64,000 nucleotides of DNA from Mercurialis annua (lineage: Eukaryota; Streptophyta; Magnoliopsida; Malpighiales; Euphorbiaceae). The notes beneath the pieces were generated by a model. The model was given only the letters and a program-made list of their open reading frames with translations. It was not told the DNA's origin and did not search any database. Location: the NCBI RefSeq assembly GCF_937616625.2, contig NC_065577.1:24193501-24257500 (forward strand), read 5' to 3'. Shown here piece by piece: positions 48,811 through 60,556 of the stretch. Both the position numbers and the translations under genes were made by a program. The stretch's first letter is position 1; the number at the start of each line of letters is the position of its first letter.

Positions 48811-51800
48811 CGTTTATAAATGTTTGTAAATAGCAAAAATGTGGAAACGTTTCGATTTGTTTCTTAACGTTTGTAAACGTTTGGCTTCAGTCGCTAGAAA
48901 GGTCAAACGTTTGGATTTGTTTCGTAACGTTTGGCCTAAATTGCTAAATATGTGAAAAGTTTGTTTTTTTTCCGTAATGTTTGTAAACATTTGGATTTGT
49001 TTCGTAATGTTTGTAAACATTAGTAAACGTTTGGCTTAAATCGCTAAAAAATGTGTATCGTAGAATTTATGGCGTAACGTTTCGCTTAAATCGCTAAAAT
49101 GAGGAAACGTTTGGATTTTTTTCGTAATGTTTGTAAACGTTTGGTTTTGTTTCGTAACGTGTATAAACGTTTGGCTTAAATCGCTAAAATGGGGAAACGT
49201 TTGGATTCGTTTCATAACGTTTGTAAACGTATAACTTAAATTGCTAAAAAGGTGAAACGCTTGGATTTGTTTCCGTAACGTTTGTAAACGTTTGGCTTTG
49301 TTTCGTAACGTTTGGATTCGTTTCGTAACGTTTGTAAACATATAACTTAAATTGCTAAAAAGGTGAAACGCTTGGATTTGTTTCCGTAACGTTTGTAAAC
49401 GTTTGGCTTTGTTTCGTAACGTTTGTAAACGTTTGGCTTAAATTGCTAAAAATGTGAAATGCTTGGATTTCTTTTGTAACGTTTTAAATGTCTGGTTTTG
49501 TTTCGTATCGTTTGAAAAGGTTTGGCTTATATCGCTAAAAAGGTGAAACGCTTGGATTTGTTTAGTAACCTTTGTAGACGTTTGGCTTAAATCGCTAAAA
49601 AGGGCTTTGATTTGTTTCGTAACGTTTGTAAACGTTTGGCATAAATTGCTAAAAAGGTTAAGCGTATTGATTTGTTTAGCAACCTTTAAAAACGTTTGGC
49701 TTAAATTGCTAAAAAGGTGAAATGCTTTGATTTTTTTCGTATCGTTTGTAAACATTTGGCTTAAATTTCTAAAAAGGAGAAAGGCTTGGATTTGTTTGTA
49801 ACGTTTGTAACTATTTGGCTTAAATTGCTAAAACAATGAAACGCTTGGATTTGTTTCGTAACGTTTTAAACGTTTGGCTTAAATCGCTAAAAAAGGTGAA
49901 ATGTTTATTTTTGTTCCGTAACGTTTGTAAACGTTTTACTTAAATCGCTAAAAAGGTGAAAACGTTTGAATTTGTTTCATAACGTTTGTAAACGTTTGGC
50001 TTAATTTGCTAAAAAGGTGTAATGTTTGTTAACGTTTGGCTTAATTCGTTAAAAAGGTGTAACGTTTGGATTTGTTTCGTAACGTTTGTTAACGTTTGGC
50101 TTAATTCGCTAAAAAGGTGTAACGTTTGGATTTGTTTCGTAACCTTTGTAAATGTTTGGCTTAAATTGCTAAAAAGGTGAAACGCTTTGATTTGTTTCAT
50201 AACGTTTATAAACGTTCGACATACATTGCTTAAAAGGAGAAAAGCTTGTAATTGTGTCGTAGCGATTGTAAACGTTTGGCTTAAATTTACAAAAAGGTGA
50301 AACGCATTGATTTGTTTCGTAAAGTTTGTGTACGTTTGGCTTAAATTGCTAAAGTGGGAAAATATTTTGATTTGTTTCGTAAATTTTTAAACGTTTCGCT
50401 TAAATCGCTAAAAAGGTGAAACACTTTCATTTGTTTCGTAACGTTTGTAAACATCCGGTTTAAATTGTTAAAAAGGAGAAAATCTTGGATTTGTTTCGTA
50501 TTTGTAAACGTTTAGCTTAAATTGCTAAAAAGGGGAAACATTTTGATTTGTATATTAACCTTTGTAAATGTTTGGCTTAAATTGCAAAAAAGGTGAAACG
50601 CTTTAATTTGTTTGGTAACGTTGGTAAACGTTTGGCCTAAATTGCTAAAAAGGAGAAAAGCTTGGATTTGTTTCGCAACGTTTGCAAACGTTTGGCTTAG
50701 ATTGCTAAAAAGGTGAAACGTTTTGATTTGTTTAGTAAACTTTCAAAACGTTTGGCTTCAATTGCTAAAACGGTGAAACACTTTGATTTGTTACGTAACG
50801 TTTGTAAACGTTTGGCTGAAATTGCTAAAAAGGAGAAAAGCTTTGATTTGTTTCGTAACGTTTGTAAACATTTGACTTAAATTGCTAAAAAGGTGAAACG
50901 CTTGGATTTGTTTCGTAACGTTTTAAACGTTTGGCCTAAATCGCTAAAAAGGTGAAACGTTTGTTTTTGTTCTGTAACGTTTGTAAACGTTTTACTTAAA
51001 TCGCTAAAAAGGTGAAACGTTTGGTTTACTTTCAAAACTTTTTGCTTAAATCGCTAAAATGGGAAAACGTTTGGATTTGTTTCATAATGTTTGGATTTGT
51101 TTCGTAACGTTTGTAAACGTTTGGCTATAATCGCTAAAAAGGTGTAACGTTTGGATTTGTTTCGTAACGTTTGTAAATGTTTGGCTTAAATTGCTAAAAT
51201 GGGGAAACGTTAGGATTTGTTTCGTAATGTTTGTGAACGTTTGGCTTAAATCGCAAAAAAGAGGAAACATTTGGATTTTTTACGTATCGTTTGTAATCGT
51301 TTGGCCGAAATCGCTAAAAAGGCGAAACGTTTAGATTTGTTTCCTAACGTTTGTAAACGTTTGGCTTCAATTGCTAAAGAGGTGAAAAGCTTTGATTTGT
51401 TTCGTAACGTTTATAAACGTTTCACTTAAATTGCTAAAAAGTAGAAAACACTTGGATTTGTTTCGTAACCTTTGTAAACATTTGCCTTAAATTGCTAAAA
51501 AGGTGAAACGTTTGGATTGGTTTAGTAGCGTTTATAAACGTTTGGCTTAAATTGCTAAAAAGGTGAAACGTTTGAATTTGTTTCGTAACGTTTGTATATG
51601 TTTGGCTTAAATTGCTAAAAAGGTGAAACACTTGGCTTTGTTTCGTAACATTTGTAAACATTTGGCTTAAATTACTAAAAAGGTGAAACACTTGTATTTG
51701 TTTTATAACATTTTAAACGTTTGGTTTTTTAAACGTTTGGTTTGGTTTCGTAACGTTTGTAAAGGTTTGGCTTAAATCGCAAAAAATGTGAATCGTTTGG

Positions 51801-54005
51801 AATTGTTTCGCAACGTTTTAATCGTTTGGTTTTGTTTCGTAACGTTTGTAAACGTTTGGCTTAAATCACTAAAAAGGGGAAATGTTTGGATTTGTTTCGT
51901 AAAGTTTGTAAACGTTTGGCTTAAATTGCTAATAAGGTTAAAATCTTGAATTTGTATCGTAACGTTTGTAAACGTTTAGCTTAAATTGCTAATAAGGTGA
52001 AACGCTTGGATTTGTTTCATAACGTTTGTAAACGTTTGGCTTAAATTGCTAAAAAGGCGAAACGCTTGGATTAGTTTTGTAACGTTTGTAAACGTTTGGC
52101 TTAAATTGCTAAAAAGGTGAAACATTTGGTTTTGTTTCTTAACCTTTGTAAACGTTTGGCCTAAATCGCTAAAAAGGTGAAACGTTTGGATTTCTTTCGT
52201 AACTTTTGTAAAAGTTTGGCATAAATCGCTAAAACGGCAAAATGTTTGGATTTTTTTCGTAACGTTTGTAAACGTTTGGCTTCAATTGCTAAAAATATGA
52301 ATTATTTGGATTTGTTTTATAACGTTTAGTATAAATCGCTAAAAAAGTGAAATGTTTGGATTTGTTCCTAACGTTTTAAACGTTTGGCTTAATCGTAAAA
52401 TGGGGAATCCTTCAAATTTGTTTCGTAACGTTTGTAAACGTTTGGCTTAAATTGTTTAAACGGTGAAATGTTTGGTTTTGTTTTGCAATGTTTGTAAACG
52501 TTCGGCTTAAATCGCGAAAAAGGTGAAACATTTGGATTTGTTTCGTAACGTTTATAAATGTTTGACGTATATTTCTAAGATGGTGAAACACTTGGATTTG
52601 TTTCATAGCGTTTGTAATTGTTTGGCTTAAATTACTAAAAACATGAAACGCTTGGATATGTTTCGTAACGTTTGTAGACGTTTGGCTTAAATTGTTAAAA
52701 AGGTGAAACGCTTGGATTTGTTTCGTAACGTTTGTAAATGTTTTGCTTAAATCGCTAAAAGTGTGAAACGTTTGGATTTGTTTCGTAACGTTTTAAATGT
52801 TTGGATTTCTTTCGTAGCCTTTGTAAACGTTTGGTTTAAATCTATAAAAGGCGAAATGTTTGGATTTGTTTTATAAGGTTTGTAAACATTTGGCTTAAAT
52901 CGCTAAAAAGGCAAAAAGTTTGGATTTGTTTCGTAACGTTTGTAAACATTTCTCTTAAATCGCCACAAAAGGTGAAACGTTTTGGTTTTTTTCGTAACCT
53001 TTGTAAACGTTTGGCTTAAATTGCTAAAAACGAGAAACGGTTGGATTTGTTTCGTAACGTTTATAAACGTTTGGCTTAAATCGCTAAAAAGGTGAAACGT
53101 TTGTATTTGTTTCATAACGTTTGTAAACGTTTGACATAAATTGCTAAAAAGGTGAGACGCTTGGATTTGTTTCGTAGCAGTTGTACATGTTTGGCTTATA
53201 TTGCTAAAAAGGGGAAACGCTTGGATTTTTTTCGTTACGTTTGTAAACGTTTGACATAAATTGCTAAAAAGATGAAACGCTTGGTTTTGTTTCGTAATGT
53301 TTATAAATGTTTGGATTAAATTGCTAAAAATGTGAAACGTTTGGATTTGTTTCGTATCGTTTAATGCTTGGCTTAAATCGCTAAAAATGTGGAAACGTTT
53401 GAATTTCTTTCATAACATTTGTAAACGTGTGGCTAAAATCCCTAAGAAGGTGAACGTTTGGTTTTGTTTCGTAACGTTTGTAAACGTTCCACTTAAATCA
53501 CTAAAAAGGTGAAACGTTTGGATTCGTTTCGTATCGTTTGTAAACATTTGGGTAAATTGCTAAAAAGCTGAAACGCTTGGATTTGTTTCGTAACGTTTGT
53601 AAACGTTTGGCTTAAATTGTTAAAAAGATTAAATGCTTGGATTTGTTTTGTAATGTTTGTAAACGTTTGGCTTTAATTTCTAAAAAGGTGAAACTCTTGG
53701 ATTTGTTTCGTAACGTTTGTAATCATTTGGCTTAAATCGCTAAAAAGGTGAAACATTTGGATTTGTTTCGTAGCATTTGAAAACGTTTGGCTTAAATTGC
53801 TAAAAAGGTGAAATGCTTGGATTTGTTTCGTAACGTTTGTAAACGTTTGGTTTAAGTTGCTAAAAAGGTGAAACGCTTAGATTTGTTTTGTAACGTTTGT
53901 AAACGTTTTGCTAACATTGCTGAAAAGGTGAAACATATGGATTTGTTTTGTAGCGTTTGTAAACGTTTGGTTTAAATCACTAAAAAGGGGAAACGTTTGG
54001 CTTAA
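48811..54005 (+). repeat. 60-bp satellite array after the solo LTR
   Basis: Forward monomers, including a 111-bp local duplication at 49203-49424 and two almost identical adjacent monomers near 50034-50153 (GTTAACGTTTGGCTTAATTCG). It ends at an orientation switch. Confidence 0.95.
49203..49424 (+). repeat. 111-bp tandem duplication in the satellite
   Basis: Copies start GGATTCGTTTC at 49203 and 49314 and share the rare variants ATAACTTAAATTGC and GTTTCCGTAACG plus a shortened GGCTTTGTTTCG monomer. Confidence 0.8.
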
Positions 54006-57000
54006 AACGTTTACAAACCTTAAGAAACAAATCCAAACGTTTCGCTTTTTATGCAATTTAAGTCAAACTTTACAAACGTTACGAACAAATCCAAACGTTT
54101 CTCCTTTTTAGCGATTTAAGCCAAACGTTTAGAAACGTTAAGAAACAAAACCAAACGTTTAAAACGATATAAAACAAATCCAAACGTTTCAAATTTTTAG
54201 CGATTTAAGCCAAACCTTTACAAACGTTACGAAACAAAACCAAACGTTTCACCTTTTTAGTAATTTAAGCCAAACGTTTACAAACATTACAAAACAAATT
54301 CAAGCGTTTCACCTTTTAAGCAATTTAAGCAAACGTTTACATACGTTACAAAACAAATCCAAGTGTTTCGCTTTTTTAGCAATTTAAGCCAACCGTTTAC
54401 AAACATTACGAAACAAATCCAAACATTTCACCTTTTTAGCGATTTAAGCCGAACGTTTACAAACGTTACAAAATAAAACCAAACGTTTCTCCTTTTTAGC
54501 AATTTAAGCCAAATGTTTACAAATGTTACGAAACAAATCCAAACGTTTCCCCGTTTTAGCGATTTAAGCCAAATGTTTAAAACGTTACGAAACAAATCCA
54601 AACGTGTCACCATTTTAATGATTCATGCCAAATGTTTACAAACATTACGAATCAAATCCAAACATTTCACCTTTTTAGCAATTTATGCCAAGCGTTTACA
54701 AAACAAAAACCAAGCGTTTCACCTTTTTAGCAATTTAAGCCAAGCGTTTATAAACGTAACGAAACAAATCCAAGAGGTTGACCTTTTTAGCAATTTAAGC
54801 CAAAACTTTACAAAGGTAACGAAACAAATCCAAGCGTTTCAACTTTTTAGCAATTTAAGCCAAACATTTACAAACGTTACGTTACAAATCCAAGCGTTTC
54901 TCCTTTTTAGCAATTTAAGCCAAATGTTTACAAGCTTAATGAAATAAATCCAAGCATTTCACCGTTTTAGCGATTTAAGCCAAACTTTTACAAACACTAC
55001 GAAATAAATTCAAACGTTTCACCTTTTTAGCGATTTAAGCCGAACATTTACAAACGATACGAAATAAATCCAAGTGTTTCCCCTTTTTATCAATTTAAGC
55101 CAAACGTTTAGAAACTTTACGAAACAAATCCAAGTGTTTCACGTTTTTAGCAATTTAAGCCAAATATTTAGAAACTTAAGAAAAAATCCAAACGTTTCAC
55201 CTTTTTATCAATTTAAGCCAAACGTTTACAAAGGTTATGAAACAAATCCAAATGTTTCACCTTTTTAGCAATTTAAGCCAAACATTTACAAACGTTACGA
55301 AACAAATCCAAGCGTTTCACCTTTTCAGCAATTTAAGCCAAACGTTTACAAACATTACGAAACAAATCCAAGCGTTTCACCTTTTTAGCGATTTAAGACA
55401 AACATTTACAAACATTACGAAACAAATCCAAACATTTCCCCTTTTTAGCGATTTAAGCCAAATGTTTACAAACGTTACGAAACAAATCCAAACGTTTCAC
55501 ATTTTTAGCGATTTAACCCAAACATTTACAAACGTTACGAAACAAATCCAAACTTTTCACCTTTTTAGCGATATAAGCCAAACGTTTACAAGAGTTACAA
55601 AACAAATCCAAATGTTTCCCCTCTTTAGTTATATAAGCCAAACGTTACGAAGCAAATCCAAACATTTCACCTTTTTAGCGATTTAAGCCAAACATTAACA
55701 AACGTTACGAAACAAATGCAAGAGTTTCACCTATTTAGCAATTTAAGACAAACGTTTACAAACGGTATGAAACAAATCCAAGCGTTTCAGCTTTTTGACA
55801 ATTTAATCCAAACGTTTAAAAACGTTACGAAAAGAAATCCAAATGTTTCAAGCCAAACGTTTGACCTTTTTAGCAATTTCAAGCCAAACGTTTGCCTTTT
55901 TTAGCAATTTAAGCCAAATATTTCAAGCCAAACGAAAACAAATCCAATCGTTTAACCTGTTTAGCAATTTAAGCTAAACGTTTACAAAGGTTACGAAACA
56001 AATCCAAACATTTCAACTTTATAGCAATTTACGCCAAACGTTACGAAAAAAATCCAAGCGTTTCACCTTTTTAACAATTTAAGCCAAACGTTTATAAAGG
56101 TTATGAAACAAATCCAAACGTTTCCCCTTTTAAGCGAATTAAGCCAAACAGTTACAAACAATATGAAACAAATCCAAAAGTTTCACCTTTTTAGCGATTT
56201 AAGCCAAACGTTTACAAACGTTACGAAACAAATCCAAACGTTTCACCTTTTTAGCGACTTAAGCCAAACGTTTACAAACGTTACGAAACAAATCCAAACG
56301 TTTCGCCTTTATAGCGAGTTAAGCCAAACGTTTACAAACGTAGCGCAACAAATCCAAACGTTCCCCCTTTTTAGCGATTGAAGCCAAATGTTTACAAACG
56401 TTACGAAAGAAAACCAAACGTTTAAAACGTTACGAAACAAATCCAAACGTTTCACATTTTTAACGATTTATGTCAAACCTTTACAAATCCAAACGTTTCA
56501 CATTTTTCACCTTTTTAGAAATTTAAGCCAAACATTTACAAACGTTACGAAAAGAAATCCAAACGTTTCACCTTTTTTGCGATTTAAGCCGAACGTTTAC
56601 GAACGCTACGAAAAAAAACCAAACATTTCACCTTTTTAGTAATTTAAGCCAAACGTTTAAAAACGTTACGAAACAAATCCAAACGTTTCCCCATTACAGC
56701 GATTTAAGCCAAACGTTTAAAAAGTTAAGGAACAAATCCAAACATTTCATCATTTTGGCGATTTATGCCAAACGTTTACAAGCGTTACGAAACAAATCCA
56801 AACGTTTCACCTTTTTAGCGATTGAAGACAAACGTTTACAAATGCTACGAAACAAATCCAAACTTTTCACCTTTTTAGCGATTAAAGCCAAACATTTACA
56901 AAGGTTATAAAACAAATCCAAATGTTTCACCTTTTTAGCAATTTAAGCCAAACGTTTACAAACGTTTCGAAACAAATCCAAGCATTTCACCTTTTAAAAG

Positions 57001-58533
57001 ATTTAAGCTAAACGTTTACAAACGTTACGAAATAAATCTAAATGTTTCAACTTTTTAGCGATATAAGCCAAACGTTTACAAACGTTACGAAACAAATCCA
57101 AACGTTTCTCCTTTAGCTATTTAAGCCAAACGTTTACAAAAGTTACGAAACAAATCCAAGCGTTTCACCCTTTTAGCCATTTAAGCCAAACGTTTACAAA
57201 CGTTACGAAACAAATCCAAGCGTTTCACCTTTTGAGCAACTTTCGCCAAACGTTTAGAAACGTTATGAAACAAATCCAAGCGTTTCACCTTTTTAGCAAT
57301 TTTAGCCAAACGTTTACAAAAGTTACGAAAAAAATCCAAACGTTTCCCCTTTTTAGCGATTAAAGCCAAACTTTTACAAAAGTTACGAAACAAAAAAAAA
57401 TGTTTAAAGCGTTACGAAACAAATCCAAACGTATCACATTTTTAGCGATTTAAGCCAAACGTTACGAAACAAAACCAAACGCTTAACCTTTTTCGCGATT
57501 TAAGCCAAATCTTAAAAATACTACGAAATAAATCAAAATTTTTACAAATATTATAGAACAAAAACAAACGTTTCCCATATTTAGCAATTTAAGCCAAACG
57601 TTTACAAACGTTACGAAACAAATCCAAACGTTTCACCTTTTTAACTATTGAAGCTAAACGTTTATAAATGTTCCGAAATAAATCCAAAAATTCCACTTTT
57701 TTAGCGATTTATGCCAAACGTTTACAAACATTACGAATCAAATCCAAACGTTTCATCTTTTTATCTATTTAAGCCAAAAGTTTACAAATGTTACGAAACA
57801 AATCGAAACGTTTCACCTTTTTTGCGATTTAATCCAAACATTTACAAAGGTTATGAAACAAATCCAAATGTTTCACCTTTTTAGCAATTTAAGTCAAACG
57901 TTTACAAAGGTTATGAAATAAATCCAAGTGTTTCACCTTTTTAGAAATTTAAGCCAAACGTTTACAAACGTTACGAAACAAATCCAAGCGTTTCGCCTTT
58001 TTAGTAATTTAAGCCAAACGTTGCGAAACAAATCCAAGTGGTTCAATTTTTTTAGCAATTTAAGCCAAGAGTTTACAAATGTTACGAAACAAATCCAAAC
58101 GTTTCCCTTTTTTAGCAATTTAAGCCAAACGTTTGCAAAGGTTACGAAACAAATCCAAACGTTTCATCTTTTTAGCGATTTAAGCCAAGCGTTTACAAAC
58201 GATGCGAAACAAATCCAAAAGTTTCACCTTTTTAGCGATTTAAGCCAAACATTTACAAATATTACGAAACATATCTAAAAGTTTTACCTTTTTGGCAATT
58301 TAAACCAAACGTTTACAAACATTACGAAACAAATCCAAACGTTTTGCCTTTATAGCGATTTAAACCAAACGTTTACAAACGTTAGCAACAAATCAAAACG
58401 TTTTCCCTTTTTAGCGATTGAAGCCAAACTTTTACAAACGTTACAAAAGAAAACCAAACGTTTAAAACGTCACGAAACAAATCCAAACGTTTCACATTTT
58501 TAGCAATTTATGCCAAAGCTTTACAGACATTAC
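54006..58533 (-). repeat. 60-bp satellite array, inverted 4.5-kb block
   Basis: From about 54005 (CGTTTGGCTTAAAACGTTTACAAACC) all monomers read as the reverse complement up to the second copia LTR. The 89-bp variant is present in reverse near 54160, 56420 and 58455. Confidence 0.95.
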
Positions 58534-60521
58534 TGTTGGCGCAGCGGGAGGCGCGGGTCCGGATCGTATATTTCAATTCAAAATCGAAATTCCAACAATT
58601 CGGATCCTAAAGTTGATCATATCAACAACAAATGGATCGTCGTATCATTTAGTAATTAAAGCACGCATCTAGGAATCATAAGAGGAATACCTATGTCGAT
58701 TCTCCAACGATTCTTGTAGTCCCGAAAGTACGGCGACCTCAAGCTCGTCCACACGAGTATGCGTCCGATTGAATCCTCGCCTTGAAGTAATCCGTAAGAG
58801 TTCCTCTTGCCGAGCAGCCCTAAGCTCAAACTCTCGCCGCGATCACTACCTTGCTCAGATATATGAAAAACGTCGCCAAGTTTTTCCCGTGATTGATGAA
58901 TACTTGAACTCCTTCAAGTTCTTTCTCTCTCTACAACTTTGTAGTGAGATGTGTGTTGTGTGGTTTTGAAATGAGCAAGGACATGCTCTATTTATAGGCT
59001 AGAGCATGCCTTAAGAATGCAACACCTTGCATGCTAGGTGTCACACACCAAGCAAAGGTGTTGCCACCACATGACACCTTTCATGTGGTGACATCACATA
59101 GGTGACATCATATAGGTGATGTCATCATATGACATCACATATAAGCTTATTTCCTTATCTCATTACTTCACCATGACATCATCATTCCATTAACTTATGA
59201 TTAGTGCTTTAAGTATTATTAATTACACTAATTAATTACTTAAGCCTTCTAATCATAAAACTTGGTTAAAATATAATTAGGTTCCTACTAATTTATAACT
59301 CTTATAAATCAGTCCATAATTAACTTGGACATAGTACAATTAGGTTCCTACTAATTTATAACTCTTACAAATTAGTCCCTAATTTGTACTTGTTTTTCAT
59401 CTTAGATTAATTTCCGAGATATGCTAGTATCTATATGAAATCGATCTTTTGTAAACTCAATCGGTTGCACACTCTATTGTGTGTGACTAACTAGGTTCAC
59501 ATCTATATGGCAACGAGAGTCATAAGAAACGCCTTTCTTATATTAAATAATTAAATCCCATTTAATTATTAATTCTCGTAGATCGAGAGTGACGTCTAGC
59601 AACATATCACGACCCCCAAATAGAGATGAATGTTTCGATGCATTCTTTTTGAACCAATGTTCATAATTACCGTACACTCAAAATTCTCTTCATCTAAGAT
59701 TCCAATCTCGACTAGTGTCACGGTTAAGTCAAACACTGTATGTCTTGATTATATGACCTCATCTCCCAGTTCTAATTCTTGATAAATATGACTTCCACTA
59801 GAAACAACTTTCTATGTAAGTCATATACACCTGCGCAGGTTTTTATCATCCATCAAGAACAATTTGAGATAGCATAGAATCTTGTCTCCGTTCATCCAGA
59901 GTGATGAATCCTTTCTAGGTTAAACCCCTATCTCCATATACAACTAACTAGAGCCAACACATCCCGCGGCTCTAGCTCATGAAAGATCTAGAGTTAAGGA
60001 GTATCAAACTCTAATCACCTATATACAAGATAGTGTCACCGCAAGTCAAAGGACATATGTACAATTATGAACTAGATGACATTAAATTGACTTTAATGAA
60101 TTACCATGTATAAGTCATCTAGCGTCACTTGTTCGACTCACTCAACACCTTGAGTGTCCACATGTTTATTCTGATCCCCATCAAGTAGTATGAGACTCAC
60201 TACTTCCTATAATTAGCAACTCTTTACTAATCAGGAGAATAAACAGAGGTGACGATCTTTTCGGGATAATGCGATGCCCTTATTCGTAGGACCCCATCGA
60301 TCGTGAACGATTATTTAGATCACTTGTATAATAGAATCTGTCACTCATATTCTTAACACCTTAAGAATAGATTCTATCACAATGTGATAAGGACAATACG
60401 TAATAAATGAACACTTAGTTGATGAGACACTTAGTTCAAATAGAACATATATATCTTTGCCATTGGGATTAATTCTACAAATATACACGATCAAATGGCC
60501 CTAGGGCATATACTACTAACA
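58534..60521 (-). repeat. 3' LTR of copia element 2 (1988 bp)
   Basis: Plus strand TGTTGGCGCAGCGGG...TACTACTAACA. It aligns with 42500-44490 with only scattered differences up to about 60390. The last 100-130 bp differ at many more positions (for example GGGATTAATTCTAC against GGGATTTGTTTATAC). TATA box at 58989-58996. Confidence 0.92.
58989..58996 (-). promoter_or_regulatory. LTR TATA box, copia element 2
   Basis: TATAAATA on the minus strand in the same palindromic context as element 1 (42958-42965). In a 3' LTR it would drive leftward transcription into the inverted satellite. Confidence 0.6.
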
Positions 60522-60532
60522 ATCTCCCACTT
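60522..60532 (-). promoter_or_regulatory. Polypurine tract, copia element 2
   Basis: AAGTGGGAGAT on the minus strand directly before TGTTAG of the 3' LTR: the usual plant copia arrangement. Element 1 has lost the equivalent site. Confidence 0.85.
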
Positions 60533-60556
60533 GCACTAGTGCCATTGACAACTATA

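Noticed and set aside
23..58278. Many ORFs of 60-154 codons encoding repeats such as TNVTKQIQTFHLFSDLSQTF
   Set aside because: They are read straight from the 60-bp satellite, whose length is a multiple of 3 and whose minus strand has one frame without a stop. They break at ordinary indels, share no start context and occur in both array orientations. No sign of selection for protein.
1..58533. CENP-B box or telomere-type repeat inside the monomer
   Set aside because: TTTCGTAACGTTTG starts like a CENP-B box but lacks the required A and CGGG positions, and no TTTAGGG-type runs are present.
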